In this document: piece after piece, positions 28,405 to 38,352 of the stretch
Layout of the letters: each line of letters opens with the position of its first letter
Position numbering within the stretch: position 1 is the first letter of the stretch
Source: Parvibaculum sp.
GTDB lineage: Bacteria; Pseudomonadota; Alphaproteobacteria; Parvibaculales; Parvibaculaceae
DNA length: 41,445 nucleotides
Direction: 5' to 3'
NCBI RefSeq assembly: GCF_002684405.1
Contig: NZ_NYVD01000117.1
Coordinates: 1 to 41,445 of the forward strand
Made by a program: the position numbers and the translations under genes
The notes under the pieces: generated by a model
Seen by the model: only the letters and a program-made list of their open reading frames with translations
The model's database searches: none
What the model was told of the DNA's origin: nothing

Positions 28405-28446
28405 CCGTTAACGGATGCCGTTGGCATCCGGGCGGGCTAACCCGCC
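28405..28446 (-). repeat. Three tandem hairpins between rpsK and rpoA
   Basis: The 154-bp gap holds consecutive inverted repeats: CCGTTAACGG (28405-28414, a perfect palindrome), GGATGCC-GTT-GGCATCC (28413-28429) and GGCGGG-CTAA-CCCGCC (28431-28446). None is followed by a T run on the minus strand, so they look like mRNA stabilising, processing or translational-control elements rather than terminators. Confidence 0.6.
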
Positions 28447-28543
28447 ATCTGAGCTGTTTAACGTCCCCTCCACCATTCATTCGTGCGAGCGGACGTGACG
28501 AACCCGGTGCCGGCATGCAACGGGCTCTGTCAGATAGGTCGTG

Positions 28544-28933
28544 TCAGACGCGGCGACGCTTCGGAGGGCGGCAGCCATTATGCGGGATCGGCGTCACGTC
28601 GCGGATCGACGTCACGGTGAACCCGACGGACTGCAGCGCGCGAAGCGCGGATTCACGGCCGGCGCCCGGACCGCAAACTTCGACCTCAAGGGTCTTCATG
28701 CCATGTTCCTGGGCCTTCTTGCCCGCATCTTCGGCAGCCATCTGCGCGGCGAAGGGAGTGGACTTACGGCTCCCCTTGAAGCCCATCATCCCGGCCGAAG
28801 ACCAGGAGATCGCATTCCCCTGCGCGTCGGCGATGGTGATCATGGTGTTGTTGAACGTCGAATTCACGTGAGCAACGCCCGACGAGATATTCTTACGTTC
28901 CTTGCGCTTCACGCGCGCCTTTTCCTTGGCCAT
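28544..28933 (-). CDS. rpsK: 30S ribosomal protein S11
   Basis: A 129-residue S11 starting [22 protein letters not shown], with the conserved [31 protein letters not shown] and the C-terminal [15 protein letters not shown]. It sits on the 30S platform and contacts the 3' end of 16S rRNA. It is followed by a 154-bp gap before rpoA, unusual for a compact operon where rpsD often lies. Confidence 0.98.
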   Translation of the reverse strand: MAKEKARVKRKERKNISSGVAHVNSTFNNTMITIADAQGNAISWSSAGMMGFKGSRKSTPFAAQMAAEDAGKKAQEHGMKTLEVEVCGPGAGRESALRALQSVGFTVTSIRDVTPIPHNGCRPPKRRRV

Positions 28934-28993
28934 GCGTCTCTAAACCTCTTGTGCCGCGCGCAACAAGCATCCGCGGCTGAAAACCTTCAAAAC

Positions 28994-29362
28994 TTACTTC
29001 TTCTTACCGGCAATCGCCTTGGCCGGCCCCTTGCGGGTGCGCGCATTGGTATGCGTGCGCTGCCCGCGAACCGGAAGCCCGCGACGATGGCGCAGACCGC
29101 GATAGCAGCCCAGATCCATCAGACGCTTGATGTTCATCGCGACGTCGCGGCGAAGATCGCCTTCCACGAGATAGTCGCGGTCGATCGATTCGCGGATCTG
29201 AATGACCTCGGCATCTGTCAGTTCATTGACGCGACGCTCGGCCGGAATGCCGACCTGATCACAAATCTCTTTCGACTTGGCATCACCGATGCCGTGAATA
29301 TAGGTCAGTGCGATGACAACCCGTTTGTTGGTCGGGATGTTGACGCCAGCGATACGAGCCAA
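28994..29362 (-). CDS. rpsM: 30S ribosomal protein S13
   Basis: A 122-residue S13 with [23 protein letters not shown] and the C-terminal [29 protein letters not shown]. It lies in the head of the small subunit and bridges to the large subunit. The start codon is TTG (29360-29362), supported by AGGAG 6 nt upstream and the family N terminus MARIAGVN; no ATG fits. First gene of the alpha operon, with its own promoter about 245 bp upstream. Confidence 0.97.
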   Translation of the reverse strand: MARIAGVNIPTNKRVVIALTYIHGIGDAKSKEICDQVGIPAERRVNELTDAEVIQIRESIDRDYLVEGDLRRDVAMNIKRLMDLGCYRGLRHRRGLPVRGQRTHTNARTRKGPAKAIAGKKK

Positions 29363-29381
29363 TGTTTTCTCCTGCTCACCC

Positions 29382-29495
29382 AGAGCGTTTTCGGCGAAAA
29401 CGCTCTAACTCTTATGGTTAGATCGCCTTTCCGGAAAATCGCCCCTGTCTTCACGAGGGAGGCACTTTTCCTTAAAGCGACCTGGAATCGCTTAC
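29382..29495. repeat. Mosaic of palindromes in the rpsM leader, RIME-like intergenic element
   Basis: The 334-bp gene-free gap between adk and rpsM contains, near rpsM, a perfect 25-nt palindrome AGAGCGTTTTCG-G-CGAAAACGCTCT (about 29382-29406), an imperfect palindrome centred on TTTCCGGAAAA (about 29422-29442), and AAGCGA/TCGCTT arms (about 29477-29495). The order and sequence style resemble rhizobial intergenic mosaic elements as I remember them. The inverted repeats are seen; the family name is an inference. Confidence 0.5.
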
Positions 29496-29606
29496 ACGGC
29501 GCCTGCACGAAAAACCGGTTGTTCAGCTCCGGAAAAACCGCGGAAACCCGCCAATTTTTCGGACCCAACCGGAATCTACATCATCGGAGCCGTCGCGAAG
29601 GCCGGG

Positions 29607-29634
29607 ATTATAGGATTTACCCCACCCCAGTCAA
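29607..29634 (-). promoter_or_regulatory. Strong sigma-70 promoter for rpsM-rpsK-rpoA-rplQ
   Basis: On the minus strand TTGACT (plus 29629-29634) and a perfect TATAAT (plus 29607-29612) are separated by 16 bp. It is the best promoter match in the window and lies in the 334-bp gap between adk and rpsM, giving a leader of about 235 nt. Confidence 0.8.
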
Positions 29635-29674
29635 CCGCGTTAAGCGAGATTCCTCTTTGTTTTTCAACGTCCAA

Positions 29675-29689
29675 CCGGCTTACAGCCGG
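29675..29689 (-). terminator. Weak hairpin just after adk
   Basis: CCGGCT-TAC-AGCCGG lies 8 bp past the adk stop. No T run follows on the minus strand, so termination would be partial at best. Confidence 0.3.
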
Positions 29690-29696
29690 AAAATCC

Positions 29697-30269
29697 TTAA
29701 ACTCCGAGAGCCGCCTCGATCTGGCGGGTCACCTCGTCGATATCTTTCATGCCGTCCACGGTCTTGAGCTGACCCTTGCCCGCGTAATAGGCGGAGAGAG
29801 GCGCCGTCTGCTCATGATAGACCTTGAGGCGCTTCGCCAGCGCCTCTGCATTGTCGTCTGCGCGCGGGCCGCCTTCGGTTTCCGCCGCGCGGCCTTCGAT
29901 ACGCGCCAGAAGCGCATTGTCGTCGACCTTAAGTTCAACCACAGCATCGAGCTGGGTGCCGTTACGGGCCAGCATCGCGTCCAACGCCTCGGCCTGGGCC
30001 ACATTGCGCGGAAAACCGTCCAGGATATAGCCCTTGGCGCAATCCGGCTCGGCAATGCGATCCTCGATGATGCCGACCACAAGCTCGTTCGGCACAAGCT
30101 CGCCGGCTTCCATCAGCTTTTCGGCCTTCTTGCCGACTTCCGTCCCGGCCTTCACCGCGGCGCGCAGCATGTCGCCGGTGGAAAGCTGGGTGAAGCCATA
30201 CCGCTCTTCCAGCCGTTTTGCCTGGGTTCCCTTACCCGCCCCGGGCGGACCAAGAAGAATGAGTTTCAT
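29697..30269 (-). CDS. adk: Adenylate kinase, short-LID form
   Basis: A 190-residue adenylate kinase that interconverts AMP+ATP and 2 ADP. The P-loop [10 protein letters not shown] is at residues 7-16, the AMP-binding LSTGDMLR and [10 protein letters not shown] (81-90) follow, and the NMP region is normal. The LID is short (no four-cysteine zinc insert, [17 protein letters not shown]), accounting for the length versus 214 aa in E. coli. The ATG overlaps the secY stop as ATGA. Confidence 0.96.
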   Translation of the reverse strand: MKLILLGPPGAGKGTQAKRLEERYGFTQLSTGDMLRAAVKAGTEVGKKAEKLMEAGELVPNELVVGIIEDRIAEPDCAKGYILDGFPRNVAQAEALDAMLARNGTQLDAVVELKVDDNALLARIEGRAAETEGGPRADDNAEALAKRLKVYHEQTAPLSAYYAGKGQLKTVDGMKDIDEVTRQIEAALGV

Positions 30270-31597
30270 CGGCGCTGCCCCCGCAGTTTCGACTTCTTGA
30301 TGAGTCCTTCATACTGGTGAGCCAGCAAATGGCTCTGGATCTGCGAGACCGTATCCATGGTCACGCTGACGACGATCAGCAGCGACGTACCGCCGAAATA
30401 GAACGGCACCTTGTACTGCGAAATCAGCACTTCCGGCAGCAGGCAGACGGCGACGAGATAGATCGCGCCAACAAGGGTAAGCCGCGTCAGTACGTAGTCG
30501 ATATATTCCGCCGTGCGGGTGCCCGGACGGATGCCCGGAATGAAGCCGCCATACTTCTTCAGATTGTCGGCCGTCTCCTGAGGATTGAAGACGATCGCCG
30601 TGTAGAAGAAGGCGAAGAAGATGATACCGGCAGCATAAAGCAGCATGTAGAGCGGCTGACCATGCGCTAGCAGGGCCGTCATCGTGTTCAGCCATTCCGG
30701 CCCCTGCCCGCCGCTGAAATTGGCAGCCGTCACCGGCAGCAGCAGCAGCGAAGAGGCGAAGATCGGCGGAATCACACCGGCGGTGTTCAGCTTCAGCGGA
30801 AGATGCGAGCTGTCGCCGCCATACATCTTGTTCCCGACCTGTCGCTTTGGATACTGCACGATCAGTTTTCGCTGCGCGCGCTCCATGAAGACGATCGCCA
30901 TAATGACCGCGACGATCATGACGACGAGGAACAGAATCACGAAGGTGGACAGCGCCCCTTCCCGGCCGAGTTCCAGCGTGCCGACGATCGCATGGGGCAG
31001 CTGCGCCACAATGCCGGAGAAGATGATGAGCGAGATACCGTTACCGACGCCGCGCGAGGTGATCTGCTCGCCAAGCCACATCAGAAACACGGTACCGCCC
31101 ACAAGCGTGATGGTCGTCGTCGCCCTGAAGAAGAGCCCCGGATCCATCACCACGTTCTGGGCGCCTTCAAGGCCGATCGCGATGCCATACCCCTGGATCG
31201 CCGCCAGGAACACCGTGCCGTAACGCGTGTACTGGTTGATCTGCTTGCGTCCCTGCTCGCCTTCCTTCTTGAGCTGCTCAAGATGGGGCGAAACGCTCGT
31301 CATCAGCTGGATGATAATCGACGCGGAAATATAGGGCATGATCGCCAGCGCGAAGATCGCCATGCGACCGACCGCACCGCCCGCGAACATATCGAACACG
31401 CCGAGCAGGCCCGACTGCTGCTGGTTGAAAACACGCGCCAGCGCCGCCGGGTCGATGCCGGGCAGCGGAATATAGGTGCCCAGCCGGTAAACGATGAGCG
31501 CACCCAGTGTGAACCAGATGCGCTTTTTCAGCTCTTCCGCCTTCGCAAACGCGGAGAAATTAAGATTCGCTGCAAGCTGTTCCGCCGCTGATGCCAT
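30266..31597 (-). CDS. secY: Preprotein translocase subunit SecY
   Basis: A 443-residue, ten-helix SecY channel protein. Family features are the N-terminal [26 protein letters not shown], the plug region [39 protein letters not shown], and the cytoplasmic loop [20 protein letters not shown], where the conserved Arg-rich SecA/ribosome contact lies. With SecE and SecG it forms the inner-membrane export channel. It sits between rplO and adk as in the spc operon of many bacteria. Confidence 0.98.
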   Translation of the reverse strand: MASAAEQLAANLNFSAFAKAEELKKRIWFTLGALIVYRLGTYIPLPGIDPAALARVFNQQQSGLLGVFDMFAGGAVGRMAIFALAIMPYISASIIIQLMTSVSPHLEQLKKEGEQGRKQINQYTRYGTVFLAAIQGYGIAIGLEGAQNVVMDPGLFFRATTTITLVGGTVFLMWLGEQITSRGVGNGISLIIFSGIVAQLPHAIVGTLELGREGALSTFVILFLVVMIVAVIMAIVFMERAQRKLIVQYPKRQVGNKMYGGDSSHLPLKLNTAGVIPPIFASSLLLLPVTAANFSGGQGPEWLNTMTALLAHGQPLYMLLYAAGIIFFAFFYTAIVFNPQETADNLKKYGGFIPGIRPGTRTAEYIDYVLTRLTLVGAIYLVAVCLLPEVLISQYKVPFYFGGTSLLIVVSVTMDTVSQIQSHLLAHQYEGLIKKSKLRGQRR

Positions 31598-31670
31598 TCA
31601 ACTCACCTCTGCGCCGATCGCCTGGCGCCCCTTGAGAAATGCGAATCCCGTTTAACTCACGCGCCGCCGA

Positions 31671-32159
31671 TTACTCGGCAGCAGCTTTCGCCTTGGCTTT
31701 CGGCTCGACAACCGTCACCGAACCGCCGGCCTTCTCGACCGCGGCCTTGGCGGCTTCGGACACGCCCGCAACCTGGAAGTTGAGTTTGGCCTTGAGCTCG
31801 CCCTTGTTGAGCAGGCGCACGCCATCCTTCACCCGGCGAAGGACACCGGCCTCGACCAGCGCAGCCGCATCGACCGTCGCGCCATCGGCAAGCTTGCCGG
31901 CGTCGACCGCCTGCTGCACACGGCCGAGATTGACCGTGTTGTAGTCCAGCCGGAACGGATTCTTGAAGCCGCGCTTGGGCAGGCGCATGTGGATCGGCAT
32001 CTGGCCGCCCTCATAGCCCTTGATCGCCACGCCGCTGCGGGACTTCTGGCCCTTCACACCGCGACCGCCGGTCTTGCCCTTGCCGGAACCGATACCGCGG
32101 CCCACGCGCATGCGCGACTTGCGGGCGCCTTCATTGTCGGCGATTTCATTGAGTTTCAT
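31671..32159 (-). CDS. rplO: 50S ribosomal protein L15
   Basis: A 162-residue L15 with [43 protein letters not shown] as N-terminal signature (given here in part). The start is taken as the ATG at 32157-32159, the family N terminus; an upstream GTG at 32180 would add seven residues. The C terminus is alanine/lysine rich ([11 protein letters not shown]). Confidence 0.96.
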   Translation of the reverse strand: MKLNEIADNEGARKSRMRVGRGIGSGKGKTGGRGVKGQKSRSGVAIKGYEGGQMPIHMRLPKRGFKNPFRLDYNTVNLGRVQQAVDAGKLADGATVDAAALVEAGVLRRVKDGVRLLNKGELKAKLNFQVAGVSEAAKAAVEKAGGSVTVVEPKAKAKAAAE

Positions 32160-32190
32160 TGGCTTTGCCTCTGCAACCACTTGAGCCCGA

Positions 32191-32391
32191 TTAGCCTTCG
32201 TCCACGATGCGAACGAGGTGGGGCAGCTTATTGATCATGCCGCGAACCGCCGGCGTATCGGCAAGGGTCCGCGTCTTGTGCATCTTGTTCAGTCCAAGAC
32301 CCACCAGCGTGGCACGCTGGTCCGCCTTGCGGCGGATCGGGCTTCCGATCTGCTGAACCGTGATGGTCTTCGCCGACTTCTTGGCAGCCAT
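32191..32391 (-). CDS. rpmD: 50S ribosomal protein L30
   Basis: A 66-residue L30 with the typical [32 protein letters not shown] core and the C-terminal [14 protein letters not shown]. It carries a short basic N-terminal extension (MAAKKSAKT). Located between rpsE and rplO. Confidence 0.97.
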   Translation of the reverse strand: MAAKKSAKTITVQQIGSPIRRKADQRATLVGLGLNKMHKTRTLADTPAVRGMINKLPHLVRIVDEG

Positions 32392-32411
32392 TGTCCGTTA
32401 CCTCTCCGCGC

Positions 32412-32966
32412 TTACTCGAGGCCGCTTTCGGCGGCGGCATCGGAACGACGGCCAACGATGTCGCTGACCTTCTTCCCGCGGCGCGCCGCAACCATACGCG
32501 GGCTCTGCTCGTTCTTCAGCGCGTCAAACGTCGCGCGAACCATGTTGTAGGGATTGGAGGTGCCGAGCGACTTCGCCACGACATCCTGCACACCCAGCGT
32601 CTCGAAAACGGCGCGCATCGGACCGCCGGCGATGATGCCGGTGCCGGGAGGCGCAGCGCGAAGCACAACGCGGCCCGCGCCATGACGGCCATCGACATCG
32701 TGATGCAGCGTACGCCCTTCACGAAGCGGAACCCGGATCATCGAGCGCTTGGCGGCCTCGGTCGCCTTGCGGATCGCTTCCGGCACTTCGCGCGCCTTGC
32801 CGTGACCAAAGCCGACACGGCCCTTCTGGTCGCCGACAACGACGAGCGCGGCAAAGCCGAAACGACGGCCGCCCTTCACCACCTTGGCGACGCGATTGAT
32901 GTGGACCAGCTTGTCCACGAATTCGCTGTCGCGATCTTCCCGTTCACGATTGTCTTTACGTGCCAC
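32412..32966 (-). CDS. rpsE: 30S ribosomal protein S5
   Basis: A 184-residue S5. After an acidic/basic head ([14 protein letters not shown]) come [31 protein letters not shown] and the [20 protein letters not shown] segment. The start is taken as GTG at 32964-32966, 7 nt from AAGGGAA; a TTG at 32972 sits too near that ribosome site. S5 takes part in decoding accuracy. Confidence 0.95.
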   Translation of the reverse strand: MARKDNREREDRDSEFVDKLVHINRVAKVVKGGRRFGFAALVVVGDQKGRVGFGHGKAREVPEAIRKATEAAKRSMIRVPLREGRTLHHDVDGRHGAGRVVLRAAPPGTGIIAGGPMRAVFETLGVQDVVAKSLGTSNPYNMVRATFDALKNEQSPRMVAARRGKKVSDIVGRRSDAAAESGLE

Positions 32967-32978
32967 GTTCAAATTCCC

Positions 32979-33332
32979 TTAGAAGTTGAGTCCGCCCTCG
33001 CGCGCACCGTCCGCGAGCGCCTTGACCCGACCGTGATAGATATAGCCGCCGCGGTCGAACACCACTTCGGTGACGCCCGCATCCTTGGCACGCTTTGCCA
33101 GCAGTTCGCCGACCTTGCTCGCCGCATCGACATTGCCGCCGGCCTTAATGCCGAGATCCGGATCGAGCGATGAGGCGTGGGCAAGCGTCTTGCCCTCCTT
33201 ATCATCGATCACCTGGGCATAGATATGCTTGGACGAACGGAACACCGAGAGCCTCGGGCGCCCATTCGCGTTTTTCGCGAGCCGCGAGCGGTTGCGCATT
33301 GCGCGCCGCTGGGAAAGGGTCATGTTCTTCAT
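32979..33332 (-). CDS. rplR: 50S ribosomal protein L18
   Basis: A 117-residue L18, binding 5S r[39 protein letters not shown] and the C-terminal [28 protein letters not shown] are family hallmarks. An alternative ATG three codons in (33323) is possible. Between rplF and rpsE. Confidence 0.97.
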   Translation of the reverse strand: MKNMTLSQRRAMRNRSRLAKNANGRPRLSVFRSSKHIYAQVIDDKEGKTLAHASSLDPDLGIKAGGNVDAASKVGELLAKRAKDAGVTEVVFDRGGYIYHGRVKALADGAREGGLNF

Positions 33333-33344
33333 GGATACACCCGA

Positions 33345-33878
33345 TTACTTCTTCTTGCCTTCCTTGCGGAAGATGTACTCGCCGGCATATTTCACGCCCT
33401 TGCCCTTATAGGGCTCCGGAGCGCGATAGGCGCGGATTTCCGCCGCCACCTGACCGACGCGCTGCTTGTCGATACCGCTCACTTCGATCTCGGTCGGCTT
33501 CGCACACTTGATCTCGATGCCGTCCGGGATCGGATACTTCACGTCATGGCTGAAGCCGAGATTGAGCTGGAGCGCCTTACCCTGCACTGCTGCACGGTAA
33601 CCGACACCGTTGATCTCGAGCTTCTTGGTGAAGCCTTCGGTCACGCCCGTCACCAGGTTCTGCACCAGCGTACGGCTCAGGCCCCACATGGCACGGCCAC
33701 GCGGCGCGCCTTCGCGCGGCTGCACGGAGATGCCTTCGTCGCCCATCTCCACTGTGACGTCGTCAACCAGCGTCAGTTCCAGGGTCCCTTTAGGGCCCTT
33801 TACCGACACCTTCTGGCCGTCGATCTTCGTTTCGACGCCCTTCGGAACCTCAATGGGTCTTTTGCCAATTCGAGACAT
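33345..33878 (-). CDS. rplF: 50S ribosomal protein L6
   Basis: A 177-residue L6 with two tandem related domains: [19 protein letters not shown]...[12 protein letters not shown] first, then the C-terminal [33 protein letters not shown], which contacts the sarcin-ricin loop region. It sits 12 bp before rplR and 47 bp after rpsH. Confidence 0.98.
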   Translation of the reverse strand: MSRIGKRPIEVPKGVETKIDGQKVSVKGPKGTLELTLVDDVTVEMGDEGISVQPREGAPRGRAMWGLSRTLVQNLVTGVTEGFTKKLEINGVGYRAAVQGKALQLNLGFSHDVKYPIPDGIEIKCAKPTEIEVSGIDKQRVGQVAAEIRAYRAPEPYKGKGVKYAGEYIFRKEGKKK

Positions 33879-33925
33879 GGTCTCTGCTTCCTGTCGTCAA
33901 CTCGTTGCAGCCGGTCTGACGCGTC

Positions 33926-34324
33926 TTAGAAGACGCGGCACAGGACTTCGCCACCTACATTCTGTTCCCTCGCCGCCGCGTCGGACATAATGCCCTTTGG
34001 CGTGGAGAGGATCGAAATGCCGAGCCCGTTATGGACCGTCGGCATCGTCTTGACCGAAGAGTACACCCGGCGGCCCGGCGTCGAGACACGCTCGATCTCC
34101 CGGATGACCGGCTCACCCTCGGTATATTTCAGTTCGATCTCGAACTCGCTTTTGCCGTCGGCATATTCGGTCTTCGAATAGCCGCGGATAAAGCCTTCTT
34201 CAGCGAGAACGTCGAGCACCCAGCCACGAAGCTTGGAAGCCGGCGTAACCACCTTGGATTTGCCGCGCGTCTGCGCGTTGCGAATCCGGGTGAGCATATC
34301 GCCAAGAGGATCGGACATTGTCAT
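33926..34324 (-). CDS. rpsH: 30S ribosomal protein S8
   Basis: A 132-residue S8 starting [18 protein letters not shown], with the C-terminal [33 protein letters not shown]. The first ATG has AAGGAGA 8 nt upstream and is preferred over the ATG two codons later. In E. coli S8 is the translational repressor of the spc operon through the rplE leader; whether this holds here is not shown by sequence. Confidence 0.98.
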   Translation of the reverse strand: MTMSDPLGDMLTRIRNAQTRGKSKVVTPASKLRGWVLDVLAEEGFIRGYSKTEYADGKSEFEIELKYTEGEPVIREIERVSTPGRRVYSSVKTMPTVHNGLGISILSTPKGIMSDAAAREQNVGGEVLCRVF

Positions 34325-34337
34325 GCGCGTAGTCTCC

Positions 34338-34643
34338 TTACCAGCTCGACTTCACCATGCCGGGAATCTGCCCCTTGGACGCGAGGTCCCGGAGCGCGAT
34401 ACGCGACATGCGCAGCTTGCGGTAGTACGCCTTGGGACGACCGGTGACTTCACACCGGTTATGAAGACGCGTCTTGGACGAATTGCGCGGCAGCTCGTTG
34501 AGCTTGAGCTGCGCCTGGAAACGCTCTTCCATCGAAAGAGACCCGTCCTTAGTCATCGCCTTCAGCTTGGCGCGCTTTTCGGCATACTGCGCAACAAGCT
34601 TGCGGCGCTTTTGATCCCGGTTGATGGCGCTTTTCTTAGCCAT
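34338..34643 (-). CDS. rpsN: 30S ribosomal protein S14, zinc-independent type
   Basis: A 101-residue S14 of the long form (E. coli-like), with [20 protein letters not shown] and the C-terminal [46 protein letters not shown]. Only one cysteine is present in the region where the short form has a CxxC-x12-CxxC zinc motif, so it is the zinc-free version. Between rplE and rpsH. Confidence 0.98.
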   Translation of the reverse strand: MAKKSAINRDQKRRKLVAQYAEKRAKLKAMTKDGSLSMEERFQAQLKLNELPRNSSKTRLHNRCEVTGRPKAYYRKLRMSRIALRDLASKGQIPGMVKSSW

Positions 34644-34685
34644 TCCTACCTCCGTCGGGTCCGCCCCATGCGGACCGTGAGAAAC

Positions 34686-35246
34686 TTACTTCGTGAACGG
34701 GAAGTTGAACTTCCGAAGCAGCTCGCGCGCTTCGTCGTTCGTGTCCGCCGTGGTGCACACGATGATGTCCATACCCCAGACCTGATCGACCTTGTCGTAT
34801 TCGATCTCGGGGAAAACGATGTGTTCTTTGAGTCCCATCGCAAAGTTGCCGCGCCCGTCGAAGCTCTTCGGGTTCAGGCCGCGGAAGTCACGCACGCGCG
34901 GCAGCGCGATAGTGATCAGCCGGTCGAGAAACTCATACATGCGGTCGCGGCGCAGCGTAACTTTTACGCCGATCGGCATGTCTTCGCGGAGCTTGAAGCC
35001 CGCGATCGAGGTCTTGGCCTTGGTGATGACCGGCTTCTGACCGGTAATCGCCTGCAGGTCTTCAAAGGCGGACTTGATCTTCTTGGAATCGCCGACAGCT
35101 TCGCCGACACCCATGTTGATCACGACCTTGTCGATCCGCGGGATCTGAAGCAGGTTCGCATAGTTGAACTGCTCCTTCATCTCGCCACGGATGGCCTCGT
35201 TATACTGTGCGCGCAGACGCGGCGCGTAGCTCTGTGCTTCAGCCAT
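34686..35246 (-). CDS. rplE: 50S ribosomal protein L5
   Basis: A 186-residue L5, binding 5S r[31 protein letters not shown], the [22 protein letters not shown] segment and [26 protein letters not shown] are clear. Its start overlaps the end of rplX by 8 bp. Confidence 0.98.
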   Translation of the reverse strand: MAEAQSYAPRLRAQYNEAIRGEMKEQFNYANLLQIPRIDKVVINMGVGEAVGDSKKIKSAFEDLQAITGQKPVITKAKTSIAGFKLREDMPIGVKVTLRRDRMYEFLDRLITIALPRVRDFRGLNPKSFDGRGNFAMGLKEHIVFPEIEYDKVDQVWGMDIIVCTTADTNDEARELLRKFNFPFTK

Positions 35247-35556
35247 CGATCACATCTCCCGACGCCTTGGCGAACCGGACCTTGCGGCCGTCGTCCAGCG
35301 TCTTGAAACCAACTCGCGTCGCCTTGCCGGAAGCCGGATCGGCAATGGCGAGATTCGACAGGTGAATGGACGCCTCGCGGGTCGAAATACCACCGGCCGA
35401 CACCTGGGACGGCTTCTCGTGGCGCTTCACCATGTTCACGCCCTGAACGAGAGCGCGGGATTCTTTCGGGAGCACGGCGAGAACTTCGCCGGTCCTGCCC
35501 TTGTCCTTGCCCGTCAGGACAACGACCTTGTCACCCTTTTTGATCTTCTGGGCCAT
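35239..35556 (-). CDS. rplX: 50S ribosomal protein L24
   Basis: A 105-residue L24 with the N-terminal KOW motif [25 protein letters not shown] and [13 protein letters not shown]. It initiates 50S assembly in E. coli. Its ATG overlaps the rplN stop by 1 nt (TGATG). Confidence 0.98.
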   Translation of the reverse strand: MAQKIKKGDKVVVLTGKDKGRTGEVLAVLPKESRALVQGVNMVKRHEKPSQVSAGGISTREASIHLSNLAIADPASGKATRVGFKTLDDGRKVRFAKASGDVIDG

Positions 35557-35924
35557 CAGAGCACCTCCGGGGCCAGCGAGACGATCTTCATGTGGTTCTT
35601 CGCGCGAAGTTCGCGGGTCACCGGACCGAAGATACGGGTGCCGATCGGCTCGCCCTGGTTATTCACAAGCACCGCCGCATTGCGGTCGAAACGGATGACG
35701 CTTCCATCTGCGCGGCGGATATCCTTCGCGGTGCGAACGATCACGGCCTTGACCACATCGCCCTTCTTCACCTTGCCGCGCGGAATGGCTTCCTTCACGC
35801 TGACGACAATGATGTCGCCCACGGAAGCGTATTTCCGCTTGGAACCACCCAGAACCTTGATGCACATCACGCGACGCGCACCAGAGTTGTCGGCGACCTC
35901 CAGGTTTGTTTCCTGCTGAATCAT
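35556..35924 (-). CDS. rplN: 50S ribosomal protein L14
   Basis: A 122-residue L14 starting [46 protein letters not shown], with [36 protein letters not shown]. It starts the spc part of the cluster, 44 bp after rpsQ; no clear separate promoter is visible in that gap. Confidence 0.98.
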   Translation of the reverse strand: MIQQETNLEVADNSGARRVMCIKVLGGSKRKYASVGDIIVVSVKEAIPRGKVKKGDVVKAVIVRTAKDIRRADGSVIRFDRNAAVLVNNQGEPIGTRIFGPVTRELRAKNHMKIVSLAPEVL

Positions 35925-35968
35925 AACTTCATCCGCCTTCGCTCGGACCGAACCTCACCCCTACGGGA

Positions 35969-36205
35969 TCAGGACTCGTCCGTAATGACTTCCCATCGCT
36001 TGCTACGAGAGTGCGGGCGGCATTCCTGGATCTTCACGATCTGGCCGACCTTCGCCTGATTGCTCTCGTCATGAGCGTGATACTTCTTGGTGCGGCGCAC
36101 GATCTTCTTCAGGAGCGGGTCCTTGAAGCGGCGCTCGATATTCACTGTCACCGTCTTTTCGTTCTTGTCGCTGACAACGACACCCTGGAGGATTCTCTTC
36201 GGCAT
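35969..36205 (-). CDS. rpsQ: 30S ribosomal protein S17
   Basis: A 78-residue S17, an OB-fold 16S rRNA binder: [47 protein letters not shown] and [21 protein letters not shown] are typical. Last gene of the classical S10 operon; 11 bp after rpmC. Confidence 0.98.
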   Translation of the reverse strand: MPKRILQGVVVSDKNEKTVTVNIERRFKDPLLKKIVRRTKKYHAHDESNQAKVGQIVKIQECRPHSRSKRWEVITDES

Positions 36206-36216
36206 TGCTTTCGTCC

Positions 36217-36423
36217 TCAGCCCTTATTCTGTTCAGCCGGCGCACTCTGCCGCTGCATGGTCTTGATCCGCGCAATATCGCGGCGGATCTGACGGAAGCG
36301 TGCAGTCTTCTCCAGCTGGCCGCTCGCCTGCTGGAAGCGAAGGTTGAACTGTTCCTTCTTCAGCTTCACCAGCTCGTCGTCGAGCTGATCCGGCGTCATA
36401 TCTCTCACTTCACTGGCCTTCAT
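36217..36423 (-). CDS. rpmC: 50S ribosomal protein L29
   Basis: A 68-residue two-helix L29: [55 protein letters not shown]. It lies at the exit tunnel next to L23 and is part of the site used by trigger factor and SRP. A 63-bp gap separates it from rplP. Confidence 0.97.
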   Translation of the reverse strand: MKASEVRDMTPDQLDDELVKLKKEQFNLRFQQASGQLEKTARFRQIRRDIARIKTMQRQSAPAEQNKG

Positions 36424-36486
36424 GGCCCGACCCTTTCATTTCGTCGCCGCCGCACGGCGGGAAATTTGCCTTAACCGACCTCAAGC

Positions 36487-36906
36487 TCAACCGTGCTCAC
36501 CGGGACGCGACACGAAGCGCGTCTTGACCGGAAGCTTGGCCGCACCGAGACGCAGCGCCTCTTCGGCGATTGCATGCGGAACACCGTCGATCTCGAACAT
36601 GATCCGGCCCGGCTTTACCTTGGCCGCCCAATATTCCGGCGTACCCTTACCCTTACCCATACGGACTTCGGTCGGCTTCTGGGAAACCGGGACATCCGGG
36701 AAGATGCGGATCCACACACGGCCCGCACGCTTCATGTGACGCGTGATCGCACGGCGTGCCGCCTCGATCTGGCGCGCGGTCACTCGAGCCGGCTCCTGGG
36801 CCTTGAGGCCATAGGCGCCGAAATCCAGATTCGTTCCGCCTTTGGCAGCGCCGTGAATACGGCCCTTGTGTTGCTTGCGGAACTTTGTGCGCTTCGGTTG
36901 CAGCAT
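36487..36906 (-). CDS. rplP: 50S ribosomal protein L16
   Basis: A 139-residue L16 starting [19 protein letters not shown], with the [40 protein letters not shown] segment near the A-site tRNA elbow. Between rpsC and rpmC. Confidence 0.98.
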   Translation of the reverse strand: MLQPKRTKFRKQHKGRIHGAAKGGTNLDFGAYGLKAQEPARVTARQIEAARRAITRHMKRAGRVWIRIFPDVPVSQKPTEVRMGKGKGTPEYWAAKVKPGRIMFEIDGVPHAIAEEALRLGAAKLPVKTRFVSRPGEHG

Positions 36907-36971
36907 CGTCGTTACTCTCTATCGCTCGATCGCGGGAATGTTTTCGTCCCGCCGATTGTGCTTAAGCCCAT

Positions 36972-37682
36972 TTAGCCGTTCTGGTGCTCACGGCGCTGAC
37001 GCTGGCCACTGCCATCGCCTTCCAGCGCGCGGCGTTCGGACGCCATCGGATCGTGCTCAAGGATTTCGCCCTTGTAGATCCAGACCTTTACGCCGCAGGT
37101 GCCGTAAGCGGTCTTCGCCGTCGCAACGCCGTAGTCGATGTCGGCGCGCAGCGTGTGAAGCGGCACACGGCCTTCGCGGTACCATTCCGTGCGCGCGATT
37201 TCCGCGCCGCCCAGACGGCCCGAGCAGGTGATGCGGATGCCGCCCGCGCCGAGACGCATGGCCGACTGCACCGCCCGCTTCATCGCGCGGCGGAACGCCA
37301 CACGGCGCTCGAGCTGCTGCGCGATATTCTCCGCGACCAGCGTCGCATCGATCTCGGGCTTGCGGACTTCGACGATATTCAGATGAACTTCCGAATTCGT
37401 CATCTTGCTGATCTTGCGGCGAAGGACTTCGATGTCCTGGCCCTTCTTGCCGATCACCACACCCGGACGCGCCGTGTGGATGGAGACGCGGCACTTCTTG
37501 TGCGGGCGCTCGATCACGATGCGCGAAACGCCGGCCTGCTTGACTTCCTTGGCCAGGAACTCGCGGATCTTCAGATCCTCATGCAGCAGCTTGCCGTATT
37601 CGTGACGGCCGGCGTACCAGCGGGAGTCCCAGGTGCGGTTGATACCCAGCCGCAGACCGATCGGATTAACTTTATGACCCAT
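36972..37682 (-). CDS. rpsC: 30S ribosomal protein S3
   Basis: A 236-residue S3. The N-terminal [25 protein letters not shown] is diagnostic, followed by a KH domain ([21 protein letters not shown]) and the C-terminal [25 protein letters not shown] segment at the mRNA entry site. The start ATG overlaps the rplV stop by 1 nt (TGATG). A longer frame to 37775 has no family support. Confidence 0.98.
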   Translation of the reverse strand: MGHKVNPIGLRLGINRTWDSRWYAGRHEYGKLLHEDLKIREFLAKEVKQAGVSRIVIERPHKKCRVSIHTARPGVVIGKKGQDIEVLRRKISKMTNSEVHLNIVEVRKPEIDATLVAENIAQQLERRVAFRRAMKRAVQSAMRLGAGGIRITCSGRLGGAEIARTEWYREGRVPLHTLRADIDYGVATAKTAYGTCGVKVWIYKGEILEHDPMASERRALEGDGSGQRQRREHQNG

Positions 37683-38062
37683 CAGGCCGTCTCCTCGACT
37701 TGGCGAACGACGATCGTGAGCTGGCTGAACGGCTTCTCGATGCGACCCACGCGACCACGCGCACGGGCATGCCACCGCTTCATAACCAGATTCTTGCCCA
37801 CATAGGCCTCGGAGACGACGAGATCGTCGACATCGAGGTCGTGGTTGTTTTCCGCATTCGCAATCGCGCTCTGCAGAATCTTCTTCACGTCCTTCGCGAT
37901 ACGCTTGCGCGAGAAGGTCAGGTCGGCCAGAGCCGTCTCCACCTTCTTGCCGCGAATGGTCTGCGCGACGAGGTTCAGCTTCTGCGGGCTGATGCGGATC
38001 ATGCGACCCACGGCCTGCGCCTCATTCTCAGGCAGACGCCTTTTTGCTGCAGGTTTGCCCAT
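37682..38062 (-). CDS. rplV: 50S ribosomal protein L22
   Basis: A 126-residue L22 with [58 protein letters not shown]. The C-terminal beta hairpin that lines the exit tunnel is in [27 protein letters not shown]. Abuts rpsC downstream. Confidence 0.98.
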   Translation of the reverse strand: MGKPAAKRRLPENEAQAVGRMIRISPQKLNLVAQTIRGKKVETALADLTFSRKRIAKDVKKILQSAIANAENNHDLDVDDLVVSEAYVGKNLVMKRWHARARGRVGRIEKPFSQLTIVVRQVEETA

Positions 38063-38065
38063 GGC

Positions 38066-38341
38066 TTACCTCTTCGCTTTCTTGTCGGCCGTGTGGCCGT
38101 AATAGGTCCGCGACGGCGAGAACTCGCCGAGCTTATGGCCCACCATGTCTTCCGTGACCAGGACCGGCACATGCTTCTTGCCGTTATGCACACCGAAGGT
38201 CAGGCCGACGAATTGCGGCAGGATGACCGAGCGGCGGCTCCAGGTCTTGATGACTTCCTTGCGTCCCGAAGAACCCGACTTCTCTGCCTTCTTCAGCAGA
38301 TACCCGTCGACGAAGGGGCCTTTTTTGACTGAACGAGCCAT
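38066..38341 (-). CDS. rpsS: 30S ribosomal protein S19
   Basis: A 91-residue S19: [22 protein letters not shown], then [58 protein letters not shown]. It forms the head of 30S with S13. 3 bp gap to rplV. Confidence 0.98.
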   Translation of the reverse strand: MARSVKKGPFVDGYLLKKAEKSGSSGRKEVIKTWSRRSVILPQFVGLTFGVHNGKKHVPVLVTEDMVGHKLGEFSPSRTYYGHTADKKAKR

Positions 38342-38352
38342 AGTTAGTTCCC

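Noticed and set aside
29675-29689. Full terminator between adk and rpsM
   Set aside because: The stem exists but no T run follows it, so it is listed only as a weak hairpin and not used to end the spc operon.
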